A stretch of DNA of 47,118 nt, taken from contig CABUQV010000017.1 of assembly GCA_902493855.1 (NCBI GenBank), forward strand, positions 1 to 47,118, written 5' to 3'. Positions 32,097-41,752 of this stretch are shown piece after piece. The notes beneath the pieces were generated by a model. The model saw only the letters and a list, made by a program, of their open reading frames with translations. It searched no databases and was not told where the DNA came from. Each line of letters opens with the position of its first letter. The first letter of the stretch is position 1. The translations under genes and the position numbers were made by a program. Source of the stretch: an uncultured Collinsella sp. GTDB lineage: Bacteria > Actinomycetota > Coriobacteriia > Coriobacteriales > Coriobacteriaceae.

Positions 32097-34550
32097 CTAG
32101 CCGCGGACCTCGCCGTTTACGCCCTTGCACACCTTGGTGACGATCTTCTGGTGCGCCTTTTCGACCTCTTCGCTGGTGAGCGTGTGGTCGTCGGAGCGAT
32201 ACGTAAGCGCAAAGGCCATGGATTTCTTACCCTTGCCGATGCGGACCGGATCGCGGTAGACATCGAACAGGCGCACGCCCTCGAGCAGCTTGCCGCCGGC
32301 ACTCGTAATACGACGCTCAAGATCCTCGCAGGTCACAGTGTTGTCGACCACGATAGCAAGGTCGTGCTCAACGGCCGGGTACTGCGAGAACTCACGGTAG
32401 TTATCCTGGTTGCGGGCGCCCTTGATCAGCTTGTCCAGGTCAAGCTCAAAGGCAACGACGACCTCGTCGATGCCCATAGCCTCGCGCGCCTCGGGGTGGA
32501 TCTCGCCAACCCAGCCCAGCACGGTACCGCCCGAGAGCACCTCGGCAGCACGACCCGGTTGCAGGAAGGCATAGCTCTCGCCCTCGACGGGACGGAAGCG
32601 AACCTTCTCGATGCGCAGCTGGGCAAGCAGCTCCTCAACGATGCCCTTGCCAAAGAAGAAACGCAGCTTGCGGTACTTCATGCTCCAAGACTGCTCGCTC
32701 CACTGGCCCGAGAGCACACCCGCCACGGACTTGGTCTCCTTGGGCAGGCTGGCGTTCTCGCGGCCATGGAACAGGCTGCCGACCTCGTACAGGTGCACGT
32801 TGGGCGTGCCGTGGGCCTCGTTGTAGGCCACAGACTGCAGCAGACCCGGCAGCAGCGAGCGGCGCATCTCGGTCTGCTCGGCCACCAGCGGGTTCATGAG
32901 AACCACGGGGCAGCCGCGGCCCTCGGTGGACATACCAATCTTCTCCAGGTCGCCCGGGGCGGCAAAGCCAAAGGTCGTGGTCTCGTTGAGGCCGCAGGCG
33001 CGCAGGATCTCGCCGACCTTACGGGTGAGCTTCTGCTCGCGGGTCAGGCCGCCGATGTGGTTCTTGGCAGCCGGGATGGTCGCCGTAACGCGGCCCATGC
33101 CCCATAGGCGCAGGACCTCCTCGATCAGGTCGATCTCACGCGGCAGGTCGGGACGGAAGCTCGGCGGGGTAACCATAAAGTCCTCGCCGTCGCGCTCGAC
33201 GGTGCAGCCCAGACGAGTGAGCGAGCGCTCGATAAAGTCGGGCTCGATGTCGGCGCCGCAGATGGCGTGCACGCGGGCCAAGCGCAGCTTGATGCTATCG
33301 ATGGTCTTGGGCGCGGGGAAAACGTCGACGTAGCCGGGAGCGACCTCGCCGCCGGCGATCTCCTCAATCAGCGCGCAGGTAACGTTGGCGACATCCACGC
33401 AGCCGGTCTCATCGACCTGGCGCTCAAAGCGAATGGAGGCGTCGGAGATCAGCGACAGGTCACGGCTGGTGTGCGAGGTGCGGCCGGCGTTGAAGCAGGC
33501 GCTCTCGACCATCACATCGACGGTATCGTCCTCGATCTCGGAATCCATACCGCCCATGACACCGGCCAGCGCCACGGGACGCTCGCCGTCGGTGATGAGG
33601 CCCATGCCGGCGTCGAGCACGCGCTCCTCGCCGTCGAGAGTCGTGAACTTCTCGTCCTGCTGGGCGGCGCGAACCACCACGCGACGGTGGCCATCGCGCT
33701 CGGCAAAGGTGTCGAGGTCAAAGGCGTGCAGCGGCTGGCCGGTGAGCATCATCACGTAGTTGGTGATATCGACGATGTTGTTGTGCGGGCGCACGCCCAG
33801 GGCGTTGAGGCGCTTGACCATCCAGTCGGGCGAGGGACCGACCTTCACGTTGCGCACGATGCGGGCGACGTAGCGGTCGCACAGGCCCTCGTCGGCAATC
33901 TCGACCGAAAGCTCGTCGTCGGTCGCGCGGCCGGTCTCGACCTTGATGGCGGGCAGCTCAACGTGGAAATCGCGGTCGAAGATGGCACCGGTTTCGCGGG
34001 CCATGCCGATCATGGACAGGCAGTCGGGGCGGTTGGGCGTGATCTCGCAGTCGAGCACGGTGTCGCTCGAGCCCACGTACTCGGCAAACGGCATGCCGCA
34101 GGGCGTATCCTCGGGCAGGATCATGATGCCGGAGTGGTCGCCGCCCAGGCCGAGCTCGCGCGCGGAGCAGTTCATGCCCATGGACACGACGCCGCGAAGC
34201 TTGCTCTTCTTGATCTTGACGTCGCCGGGCAGGACAGCGCCGATCATGGCCGTGACGATGTGGTCACCAGCCTCGAAGTTCTGCGCGCCGCAGACGATCT
34301 GCAGCGGGGCGGGGTTGCCATCGGCGTCGAGGTTCTTGTCGCCCACGTCGACCGAGCACACATACATGTGGTCGCTATCGGGGTGCGGGGTCTTGGTGAG
34401 CACCTTGGCGGTCACCACGTGGTCGAAGGACTCGCCCACGGTGTCGATCGCCTCGACCTCGGTACCGGTACGGATATATTCGTCCGAAAGGGTCTTGGGA
34501 TCCTCCGGAATATCGATCATGGTCTTGAGCCAGTCGTAAGAAACGCGCAT
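32097..34550 (-). CDS. pheT: Phenylalanine--tRNA ligase beta subunit
   Basis: The beta subunit of the alpha2beta2 PheRS. The 817 aa are normal. It has an N-terminal B1 domain and EMAP/OB-like tRNA-binding domain (residues ~40-150, VVTAKVLTKTPHPDSDHMYV), B3/B4 editing domain (hydrolyses mischarged Tyr-tRNA-Phe), B5, catalytic-like core, and a C-terminal anticodon-binding ferredoxin fold (REFSQYPAVEHDLAIVVDNT). It starts with AAAGGAG upstream of ATG, 63 bases after pheS. Confidence 0.98.
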   Translation of the reverse strand: MRVSYDWLKTMIDIPEDPKTLSDEYIRTGTEVEAIDTVGESFDHVVTAKVLTKTPHPDSDHMYVCSVDVGDKNLDADGNPAPLQIVCGAQNFEAGDHIVTAMIGAVLPGDVKIKKSKLRGVVSMGMNCSARELGLGGDHSGIMILPEDTPCGMPFAEYVGSSDTVLDCEITPNRPDCLSMIGMARETGAIFDRDFHVELPAIKVETGRATDDELSVEIADEGLCDRYVARIVRNVKVGPSPDWMVKRLNALGVRPHNNIVDITNYVMMLTGQPLHAFDLDTFAERDGHRRVVVRAAQQDEKFTTLDGEERVLDAGMGLITDGERPVALAGVMGGMDSEIEDDTVDVMVESACFNAGRTSHTSRDLSLISDASIRFERQVDETGCVDVANVTCALIEEIAGGEVAPGYVDVFPAPKTIDSIKLRLARVHAICGADIEPDFIERSLTRLGCTVERDGEDFMVTPPSFRPDLPREIDLIEEVLRLWGMGRVTATIPAAKNHIGGLTREQKLTRKVGEILRACGLNETTTFGFAAPGDLEKIGMSTEGRGCPVVLMNPLVAEQTEMRRSLLPGLLQSVAYNEAHGTPNVHLYEVGSLFHGRENASLPKETKSVAGVLSGQWSEQSWSMKYRKLRFFFGKGIVEELLAQLRIEKVRFRPVEGESYAFLQPGRAAEVLSGGTVLGWVGEIHPEAREAMGIDEVVVAFELDLDKLIKGARNQDNYREFSQYPAVEHDLAIVVDNTVTCEDLERRITSAGGKLLEGVRLFDVYRDPVRIGKGKKSMAFALTYRSDDHTLTSEEVEKAHQKIVTKVCKGVNGEVRG

Positions 34551-34613
34551 CTAACTGGTCTCCTTTCATAAATGCGGCTTTGAGCCGGAAACTGCAACTA
34601 AGAAGAAAGCGTT

Positions 34614-35690
34614 CTAGAACTGGTTCAAGAACCTCATGTCACCAGTCATCAACGTGCGCAGGTCGGGCAGGTCGTAGCGCAGGGCCGCGACGCGCTCGGC
34701 GCCAATACCAAAGGCGAAGCCGGTGTACTTCTCGGGGTCGATGCCGCAGTTGATCAGAACGTTGGGGTCGACCATGCCGCAGCCCAGGATCTCGATCCAG
34801 CCGCTGTGCTTGCAGAAGTTGCAGCCCTTGCCGCCGCATACGTGGCAGCTCACGTCCACCTCGCAGGAAGGCTCGGTGAAGGGGAAGAAGTGCGGGCGGT
34901 AGCGCGTCTTGCGGTCCTCGCCAAACATGCACTTAACAAAGTAGTCGAGCGTGCCCTTAAGATCGCCAAAGGTGATGCCCTCGTCAACAACCAGGCCCTC
35001 GATCTGGTTGAACTGCGGCAGGTGGCAGGCATCGGCCGTGTCGGGACGGTAGACGGTGCCCGGGCAGATCATGTAGATGGGCGGCTTCTGCGACTCCATG
35101 GTGTGGATCTGCACGCCCGAGGTCTGGGTGCGCAGCAGCACGTCGGACTCGCCGTGAGCGTGAGCCTCGGGATGCGCGACGCTGCCGGGGTTGTTGTCGA
35201 CCACATAGAACGTGTCGCGAGCCGAGCGGCTCGGGTGATCCATGGGCGCGTTGAGCGCGGTGAAGTTGTAGTAGGAGGTATCGACCATGGGGCCGGACTC
35301 GACGGTGTAGCCGATGCCGCAGAAGATGTCCTCGGCCTCCTCGATGATCTGCTTGATCAGGTGCTGGTGACCGATCTGCGGACGGATGCCCGGCAGCGTG
35401 ATGTCGACGGCCTCGTGCTCGAGTGCGTGCTTGAGGGCGGCGGCCTTCATCTCGGTGGTGCGCTCGTCGAGCATGCCCTCGATCAGCTGGCGCATCTCGT
35501 TGGCGCGTTTGCCCATCATGGGACGATCCTCGGGAGCGAGCTTGCCCATCATGCGCATCAGGCCGGTGATACGGCCCTTGCGGCCGAGCAGCTCAACGCG
35601 CGCGGCCTCGAGCTTGGCGGCGTCGTCAGCGCTAGTGACGAGCTCCTTGGCCTCTTCCTCGAGTTTGACCAGATCATCAATCAGACTCAT
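34614..35690 (-). CDS. pheS: Phenylalanine--tRNA ligase alpha subunit
   Basis: The catalytic alpha subunit of PheRS. The 358 aa include an N-terminal coiled coil (binds tRNA-Phe), motif 2 and motif 3 of class II enzymes (TVYRPDTADACHLPQFNQIE; FAFGIGAERVAALRYDLPDL), and a zinc-like CHVCGGKGCNFC insertion (about 285-296). The start is the ATG at 35690 after AAAGGGAAG; the reading frame upstream passes through the T-box. It is the first gene of pheST. Confidence 0.98.
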   Translation of the reverse strand: MSLIDDLVKLEEEAKELVTSADDAAKLEAARVELLGRKGRITGLMRMMGKLAPEDRPMMGKRANEMRQLIEGMLDERTTEMKAAALKHALEHEAVDITLPGIRPQIGHQHLIKQIIEEAEDIFCGIGYTVESGPMVDTSYYNFTALNAPMDHPSRSARDTFYVVDNNPGSVAHPEAHAHGESDVLLRTQTSGVQIHTMESQKPPIYMICPGTVYRPDTADACHLPQFNQIEGLVVDEGITFGDLKGTLDYFVKCMFGEDRKTRYRPHFFPFTEPSCEVDVSCHVCGGKGCNFCKHSGWIEILGCGMVDPNVLINCGIDPEKYTGFAFGIGAERVAALRYDLPDLRTLMTGDMRFLNQF

Positions 35691-35774
35691 GTCTTCCCTT
35701 TCGTCTCTCGCACATCCGCGCTCCGGGACGGCTGACGCCGCCCGATGTTGCGGATGCGCGGCCCGGTTCGGTAA

Positions 35775-36060
35775 CAAAAAAACCGCCCTCGGGCATGTAC
35801 ATTGCCCAAGGACGGTTGAATTCCGCGGTACCACCTTGTTTGACCCGGCGGATGTCTGGCCCGCCGCGCCCACTCTTTGCCCCTTGTCGCGAGGCTCACG
35901 GCTTCCCTACTGGGACTTTGCTGCCACTGGCCGCGTGCCCGTTGAGGTCGCTGCTCGGGAGTGAACGCTTGGCCCTTGCCACCGCAGGAAGGCTTGCAGC
36001 CCATGACCTTCCCTCTCTTGCCGGCGACGCGGCGGGCAAAACCCTCTCCGTCAACGCATT
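35775..36060 (-). promoter_or_regulatory. T-box leader of pheST
   Basis: The T-box consensus AAGGTGGTACCGCGG is present on the minus strand (35823-35837). It is followed by a terminator stem (35781-35795 with 35803-35817) and a TTTTTTT run (35775-35782). Uncharged tRNA-Phe is expected to bind and cause antitermination. UUC at 35963-35965, in the context GCGTTCACTCC, is a tentative specifier codon; the stem I fold was not computed. A possible -10 TATCCT lies at 36068-36073. The gap to the M32 gene holds nothing else. Confidence 0.9.
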
Positions 36061-36194
36061 GGGCTATAGGATAACACATTTCGCGAGCACATCGCCGCGT
36101 TCCGTTTTATTCGCGCTGGGTACAAGGCAGGTAGCTGTGCAAACTGGCCGCGCACCCGCCTGCGGCGCTCGGCCTGCGAGATTAAGGATACGGT

Positions 36195-37778
36195 ATGGGA
36201 AAGAAACTCGATAAGAAGGCCAAGGCCGCCGTGGCAAAGGCCGCCAAGGGCGTCAAGGCCGCTAAAGTCGACAAGGCCGTCAAAAAATTCCGCAAGCTCG
36301 AGGGCAAGCTGTGGACTCGCGAGTACCTGCTCAAGATTGCCGAGTTTGACGGCGCGACGATTGCTCCCGCCAACGGTGCCGCCGCCCGTGCCGACGCCAT
36401 GGGCACCCTTGCTGGCGAGCACCATAAGCTCCTGACCAGCGAAAAGTCTGTCGAACTCGTGCACTCGCTGGCACGCGAGACCGTCGCCGGCGGCAAGATC
36501 GACGACCCGCAGCTGCTTGACGAGATCCGCGTGCTCGGCCGCGATCAACGCGAGGCAAGCGTTATTCCTACCGAGGAGGCCGAGGCCTGGACCAGGCTCA
36601 CCTGCGAGGCCGACGCCGTGTGGCACAAAGCCAAGACGGCCAACGACTGGGCGAGCTTTGAGCCCTATGTGGATAGAATCGTCGCCCAACTTAAGCATCA
36701 GGCAGAGCTCATGGATCCCAAGCGCGACCCCTACGATGTTTGGCTCGACCAGTACGAGCGCGGCCTTTCCGCCAAGAGCTTCGACGCGTTTTGCGAGGAG
36801 GTCAAGGCCACGGTCGTGCCGCTCGTGCACGCCATCGGCGAGCGCGGCCAGCAGCCCGCTGCCGACTTTTTGCATGTCCGCGTGCCCGAGGCTGCCCAGC
36901 GTGCCATGAGCTTCGATCTGATGAAGCTTGTCGGCCTAAACCTGGACGACACCACGCTCGCCTTTACCGAGCACCCGTTTAGCGAGGGCTTTGCCGTGGG
37001 TGATGCGCGCATCGCGACGCACATCTACGAGAACGACTGCATCTCCAACGTCTTCAGCATCATCCACGAGGCAGGACACGCCATGTACGAGCTGGGCGTC
37101 AATCCTGTCTATGCGCGCACCTGTCTTGAGGGTGGTACCTCCATGGGCATCCACGAGAGCCAGAGCCGCTTCTTTGAGAACACCGTGGGTCGCAGCCGCG
37201 CCTTTATGGGACCGCTGCTCGAGGTGCTGCGCCGACACGCACCCGAGGTCTACGGCGGCGTCGACGAGGACACGCTCTACCACGCCGTGAACATCGCGCA
37301 GCCTTCGCTGATCCGCACCGAGGCTGACGAGCTCACCTACCCGCTGCATATTATGGTGCGCTACCAGATCGAGCGCATGCTGTTTGCCGGCGAGGCCACG
37401 GCCAAGGACATCCCCGCGCTTTGGAACCGCTTCATGGATGAGTACCTGGGCATTCCCGTTCCCGACGACACGCACGGCTGCCTACAGGATACGCACTGGA
37501 GCGGCGGCTCGTTTGGCTACTTCCCCACCTATGCGCTGGGCAGTGCCTACGATGCCATGTTTGTGCCGGCCATGTGCCGCGACGGTGTCGACCTTACCGG
37601 CGCCTGTGCGAGCGGCGACCTGACACCCGTCCGCGCCTGGCTGGGCGAGCACATTTGGCAGTGGGGCCGCGCCAAGGACGCGCCGGAGCTCATCAAGGGC
37701 GCCTGCGGCATGGACTTTGACGCCCGCTACTACTGCAGCTACCTGCAGGACAAGTTCACCACGCTCTACGAGCTGTAA
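36195..37778 (+). CDS. M32 family metallocarboxypeptidase (Taq-type)
   Basis: A 527 aa zinc carboxypeptidase. It has the HExxH motif (HEAGH, 291-295) in SIIHEAGHAMYELG, the third ligand region GIHESQSRFFENTVGRS (about 318-334), IRTEADELTYPLHIMVRYQI and a C-terminal substrate loop with YALGSAYDAMF. It removes C-terminal residues from peptides in the cytoplasm. The first ~30 residues are very rich in Lys/Ala (KKLDKKAKAAVAKAAKGVKA), an odd basic leader in addition to the family length of about 500. AAGGA precedes the ATG. It diverges from the pheST T-box. Confidence 0.95.
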   Translation: MGKKLDKKAKAAVAKAAKGVKAAKVDKAVKKFRKLEGKLWTREYLLKIAEFDGATIAPANGAAARADAMGTLAGEHHKLLTSEKSVELVHSLARETVAGGKIDDPQLLDEIRVLGRDQREASVIPTEEAEAWTRLTCEADAVWHKAKTANDWASFEPYVDRIVAQLKHQAELMDPKRDPYDVWLDQYERGLSAKSFDAFCEEVKATVVPLVHAIGERGQQPAADFLHVRVPEAAQRAMSFDLMKLVGLNLDDTTLAFTEHPFSEGFAVGDARIATHIYENDCISNVFSIIHEAGHAMYELGVNPVYARTCLEGGTSMGIHESQSRFFENTVGRSRAFMGPLLEVLRRHAPEVYGGVDEDTLYHAVNIAQPSLIRTEADELTYPLHIMVRYQIERMLFAGEATAKDIPALWNRFMDEYLGIPVPDDTHGCLQDTHWSGGSFGYFPTYALGSAYDAMFVPAMCRDGVDLTGACASGDLTPVRAWLGEHIWQWGRAKDAPELIKGACGMDFDARYYCSYLQDKFTTLYEL

Positions 37779-37799
37779 GGCATAACCGACACGCCAACG

Positions 37800-37840
37800 C
37801 AAAGGGGACGCCGCGGAACCAATCCGCAGCGCCCCCCCTT
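37800..37840. terminator. Hairpin between convergent M32 and glmM genes
   Basis: GGGGACGCCGCGG and CCGCAGCGCCCC can pair with bulges around AACCAAT, giving a GC-rich hairpin. It lacks a strong T-run on the plus strand and has only TTTGCG on the minus strand. It may end both transcripts; weak evidence. Confidence 0.4.
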
Positions 37841-37875
37841 CACCTAGTCGTTTAAGAACGTCCCCAATGACTACC

Positions 37876-39207
37876 TTACAGAGCTTCCAGCGCGGCGGCG
37901 ATGCGCTTCATGGCGGCATCGGCGGATGCTTGGTCGGGCGCCTCGGCCAGCACGCGGATAACCGACTCGGTTCCGCTCTTGCGCACGAGCACGCGGCCCT
38001 CGCCTGCCAGCGCAGCCTCGGCCTCGGCGATGGCGTTCTGCACGCCCATGTTCTCGAGCGCGGCGTCCTTGTCCGCCACGTGCACGGCCACCTGCGCCTG
38101 CGGCAGCAGCTTGCACGGAGCCGTGAGCTGCGAGAGCGTCTCGCGCTCGGCACGAATCACTTCCATCACGCGCAGTGAGGTCATAATGCCGTCGCCCGTG
38201 CGCTCGATATCGCCAAAGATCGTATGGCCCGTCTGCTCGCCACCCAGGCTGTAGCCGCCCTCGCGCATCTTGGCATACACGTGACGGTCGCCCACGCCGC
38301 TGGTCACGGCGCTCAGACCGGCAAGCTCCAGCGACTTGACCAGGCCAAAGTTGCTGGCAATCGTCGGCACCACGGTACCGCCCGAGAGTCGCCCGTGCTT
38401 GTTCAGATACACGCCGCACACGTACAGGATCTGGTCGCCGTCTACCACGCGACCGCGCTCATCCACGGCCAGGCAGCGGTCGGCATCGCCGTCGTAGGCA
38501 AAGCCCACGTCCAGGCCCTGCTCCACCACGTGGCGCTGCAGGCGCTCCATATGCGTGGAGCCACAGTCGACGTTGATGTTAAAACCATCGGGCGCGGCAT
38601 TGATCACGCGCACGTCGGCGCCGAGCGCGTCAAACACCGGCTTGGCCACCGAGGACGCCGAGCCGTTGGCGCAGTCGATGCCGATCTTGACGCCCTGCAG
38701 CGAAAAGTTCGCGCTGGCGATGAGCGAGGCAATGTAGCGATTGCGGCCCTGCATGTAGTCCACCGTGGCGCCGATGTGATTGCCCGTTGCCAGCGGCACC
38801 TCGCTCTTGCCATCGATGTAATCCTCGATAAGCTCCAGTACGTCCTCGTCCATCTTAAAACCGTCGCTGTTGACGAGCTTAATGCCGTTATCGCAAAACG
38901 GGTTGTGGCTCGCACTGATCATGATGCCGCAATCGAAGCAGCCCTCCACGGTCTGATGCGCCACGCCCGGCGTGGGGATCACGTGCAGCATATAGGCGTC
39001 CGCGCCGCTCGCGACCAGGCCGCTCACCAGCGCCGCCTCGAACATGTAGCTCGAACGACGCGTGTCCTTGCCCACGATAACGCGCGCCTTAGCACTGCGG
39101 TTGGCGCCGTAATACCAGCCCACAAAACGGCCAATCTTATAAGCGTGCTCTACCGTCAGCCCAACGTTGGCCTCACCGCGAAAGCCGTCGGTGCCAAAGT
39201 ACTTCAT
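37876..39207 (-). CDS. glmM: Phosphoglucosamine mutase
   Basis: Converts glucosamine-6-phosphate to glucosamine-1-phosphate for UDP-GlcNAc and peptidoglycan synthesis. The 443 aa have GTDGFRG (5-11), the phosphorylated active serine loop MISASHNPFCDNGIK (Ser100), the Mg2+ loop GFAYDGDADRCLAV, the sugar loop GGEQTGH and the phosphate loop RKSGTESVIRV. AAGGAG precedes the ATG. It is in a separate transcription unit; a terminator of the upstream DUF4012 gene lies in between. Confidence 0.95.
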   Translation of the reverse strand: MKYFGTDGFRGEANVGLTVEHAYKIGRFVGWYYGANRSAKARVIVGKDTRRSSYMFEAALVSGLVASGADAYMLHVIPTPGVAHQTVEGCFDCGIMISASHNPFCDNGIKLVNSDGFKMDEDVLELIEDYIDGKSEVPLATGNHIGATVDYMQGRNRYIASLIASANFSLQGVKIGIDCANGSASSVAKPVFDALGADVRVINAAPDGFNINVDCGSTHMERLQRHVVEQGLDVGFAYDGDADRCLAVDERGRVVDGDQILYVCGVYLNKHGRLSGGTVVPTIASNFGLVKSLELAGLSAVTSGVGDRHVYAKMREGGYSLGGEQTGHTIFGDIERTGDGIMTSLRVMEVIRAERETLSQLTAPCKLLPQAQVAVHVADKDAALENMGVQNAIAEAEAALAGEGRVLVRKSGTESVIRVLAEAPDQASADAAMKRIAAALEAL

Positions 39208-39220
39208 GCGCTCTCCTTAC

Positions 39221-39257
39221 AAAATAGGGGCGAACAGATTGCCTGTCCGCCCCAAAA
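39221..39257 (-). terminator. Terminator of the DUF4012 gene
   Basis: On the minus strand GGGGCGGACAGG and CTGTTCGCCCC (39243-39253 and 39227-39237) form an 11 bp stem with one mismatch, followed by TATTTTG. It lies 34 bases after the stop codon. Confidence 0.75.
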
Positions 39258-39290
39258 TGGTACTCGATTATCTGCGCTACCAGAAAAACC

Positions 39291-41603
39291 CTACGCCGAC
39301 GCGCTGTCGCGAGCCGCCTGGCATGTAGGAGTCTGACGCAGCGTAAGCGGCTTGTCCCCCGCCTCGGCCGACGTGGTCAGCGTATACGTGATCGTCGTCG
39401 TCTCGCCAGCATGCAGGTCAACGGTGCCCGAATAGAAGGGGATTCCATGCCACGTAGCGGCACCAAGACCAAACTGGGTGCCCTCAACCGTAAGGTCACT
39501 GATGTTGCCGCCCGTCGGGGCAAACAGTGAGACATTCAGACGCTCGTCGTCGCGCGCGGCATCGGGCGCGCTCGCCGCGACGTAGTCGGGCAGCTTGCCG
39601 GCCTCCTCCTGCGTCATGATGTTCGTCAGGGTAACGGTGATGCGATAGGAGCACGTGCCGTCGCCGTTCTTCACGCCCTGGCCAATCTGCGTGTCGGCGT
39701 TCAGATACCAGTCGAGCTTGGAGAAGCTCAGGTTGTTAAAGTAAACGCCGGCAACGGGATCGGCACTCGGATCATCCGGATCGGGCAGCGAAGCGTCAAT
39801 GCCCGTCTCTTTGATGGCATTCTGCTCATCATCGTTTCTCATCCAAGCGATCAGGCGGCCCTCTTCGGCACCGCGCTCAACGGCGCTGACAAGCTTCGTA
39901 ACATCGACATCGCCGATACCGCCAAGGATCTTGTCGAAGGCAGCGCTGGCGACGGATGCAAAGATGCCGTCCGACTCCTCGACCGGATAGTTCCAGTACA
40001 CATCGTGCATGAGGACCTTTGCGGCGTTGGTGCCGTCGACAACCGTTCCGTCGGGCAGTGACACGTTACCGACCAGGCCCAGCAGATACTGCAGGAACAC
40101 CGGGTCGATACCGATGACGCCATCAACGTCCTGTCCATACTGGGACTTCCACAGCGCGGCGACACGCTGCGAGTTGCGGTGCCAATCAGGCGAATAGGTA
40201 TTGCCCGAGTTGTACAGGTTACTGTGGTTGCCGAACAGTGCCTCATCCTCTTCGTCGACGCTCTCGACTGCCTCATCCTCGCTGAGTCCAATGCGGGGAA
40301 CAAACTCGCCAATCGACATCTGGCCGTCAGTGACCGAAATCAGGCCCTGCGAACCGCCAAAGCCGCCGCAAGCACGAATCTCGACGTTGTTCATGGCGTA
40401 CATAAGGTAGTTGCGCGTCTGGCCGTTGGCACCGAGCATCTGGGGAAGGACGGGGGCAACCTTCTCCGCCGCGTCAACCGCGCCGTTGAGGGTGGCAAAG
40501 CCGTCCTTGGCCTTATCGACCAGCTCGGTCACCTGGGAAATATGAGTATCGCCAATGCCCTGGACCTTCTCGTTGGCGCTCTTGAACACCTTCGAGCTGC
40601 TGGAAAGCGAATCGGCGACCGCCTGCAGCGCGGACACGTTAATCATGCCGTCCTGGAACAGCTTGCCGGGCGTAGCCTGCGAAAGGTTATCGGCCATGGG
40701 AATCAGCGCATTGCTCGAGACATCGGACAGGGCGTCGATCATGGTGCGGGCCGCATTGATATCGCTGCCATACACCGGGATAAACGAAGCCGCCGCCCAC
40801 AGCGGGCTCGAGGTCTCCGCCTTCATTCTGTTGCAGAGCTCATCGATCTTCTTCGCGTCGTCAGGCAGCGTCGAAAAATCGCCCGACGTGACCTTGTCCT
40901 TAAGGCCACCGACGATCTCGACAGCCTCCTTCGCTTCACTCTTTACGGTCTTTGCCGAGTTAAGCAGCATAAAGCCGCTTGCGCCAAGCGCAACGAGAAG
41001 CACCGCGACTACAGCGGCAATAATGGCGCCGGTGTGACGCTTTTTGCGCTCGCCCTTGCGATGGCGATGACGGACCAGACCGTCAGAGGTCGAACTCGAC
41101 GAAGCGTCGCTACCGTAGTTCAAGCCAAAATCGTAATAATCTTCCTTGGAACCCGAGCCCGCAAACTCGGCACCGCTATCATCCAGGCGGGCGAACGTGC
41201 CAGTCTCGGAGGCGCCGGTGTAAATCGTGCCAAGGTTACCCGTAAGCCCCGCGCCACCGGCAGAGGGAGTATTGTTGGCGGCCTTGTCGGCATTAACGTT
41301 GCCGGCGGCATTCGCGGCGTTGGCAGCACCTGCGTTGTTCGCGGGTACCGAAGGAGCCCCGCTCGGCTGCGACGTGGAGGTTGCACCGCCCGCAAAGACA
41401 TTCCCTCTTGCACGGCCGGTCTTTTTTGCCTTTTGAGACTGCTCGTACAGAGCGGTAAACATCGCCGTCTCGCCCGGGGACACGCGCTTACCGGAACCGC
41501 CCTGTCCAGCGCCGCCCGGCGTGCCGGCCTTACCAGCCCCGTTCGGACGCGGCGGAACTGCAGGACGGCCGCTATCGCTACCCTTAAAGTGATTACCAGC
41601 CAT
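39291..41603 (-). CDS. DUF4012 envelope protein
   Basis: A 770 aa protein. The first ~180 residues are low-complexity (Gly, Ala, Ser, Pro, Asn), probably disordered and cytoplasmic. A basic stretch (RHRHRKGERKKRHT) and one membrane helix follow (192-215, GAIIAAVVAVLLVALGASGF). The rest is outside: a helical stretch (220-390) then the DUF4012 domain with NYLMYAMNNVEIRACGGFGG (about 397-416). The C-terminus is beta-rich. DUF4012 proteins are common in Actinomycetota, near exopolysaccharide genes, but the role is unknown. The start at 41603 has GAGGA; nine codons upstream are dropped. Confidence 0.85.
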   Translation of the reverse strand: MAGNHFKGSDSGRPAVPPRPNGAGKAGTPGGAGQGGSGKRVSPGETAMFTALYEQSQKAKKTGRARGNVFAGGATSTSQPSGAPSVPANNAGAANAANAAGNVNADKAANNTPSAGGAGLTGNLGTIYTGASETGTFARLDDSGAEFAGSGSKEDYYDFGLNYGSDASSSSTSDGLVRHRHRKGERKKRHTGAIIAAVVAVLLVALGASGFMLLNSAKTVKSEAKEAVEIVGGLKDKVTSGDFSTLPDDAKKIDELCNRMKAETSSPLWAAASFIPVYGSDINAARTMIDALSDVSSNALIPMADNLSQATPGKLFQDGMINVSALQAVADSLSSSSKVFKSANEKVQGIGDTHISQVTELVDKAKDGFATLNGAVDAAEKVAPVLPQMLGANGQTRNYLMYAMNNVEIRACGGFGGSQGLISVTDGQMSIGEFVPRIGLSEDEAVESVDEEDEALFGNHSNLYNSGNTYSPDWHRNSQRVAALWKSQYGQDVDGVIGIDPVFLQYLLGLVGNVSLPDGTVVDGTNAAKVLMHDVYWNYPVEESDGIFASVASAAFDKILGGIGDVDVTKLVSAVERGAEEGRLIAWMRNDDEQNAIKETGIDASLPDPDDPSADPVAGVYFNNLSFSKLDWYLNADTQIGQGVKNGDGTCSYRITVTLTNIMTQEEAGKLPDYVAASAPDAARDDERLNVSLFAPTGGNISDLTVEGTQFGLGAATWHGIPFYSGTVDLHAGETTTITYTLTTSAEAGDKPLTLRQTPTCQAARDSASA

Positions 41604-41752
41604 AAAGAAATCCTCGCAATTGAGTCGCAATGAAAAAGTCCATAACGCTACTAGTTTATGGCATTTTGAGCATCGACAGCTAAACTCCAGACACGGACAT
41701 CAATTGGCGAAAATGCGGCACAACACCTTTTCCGTCTTGGCAGCGGCGCCAG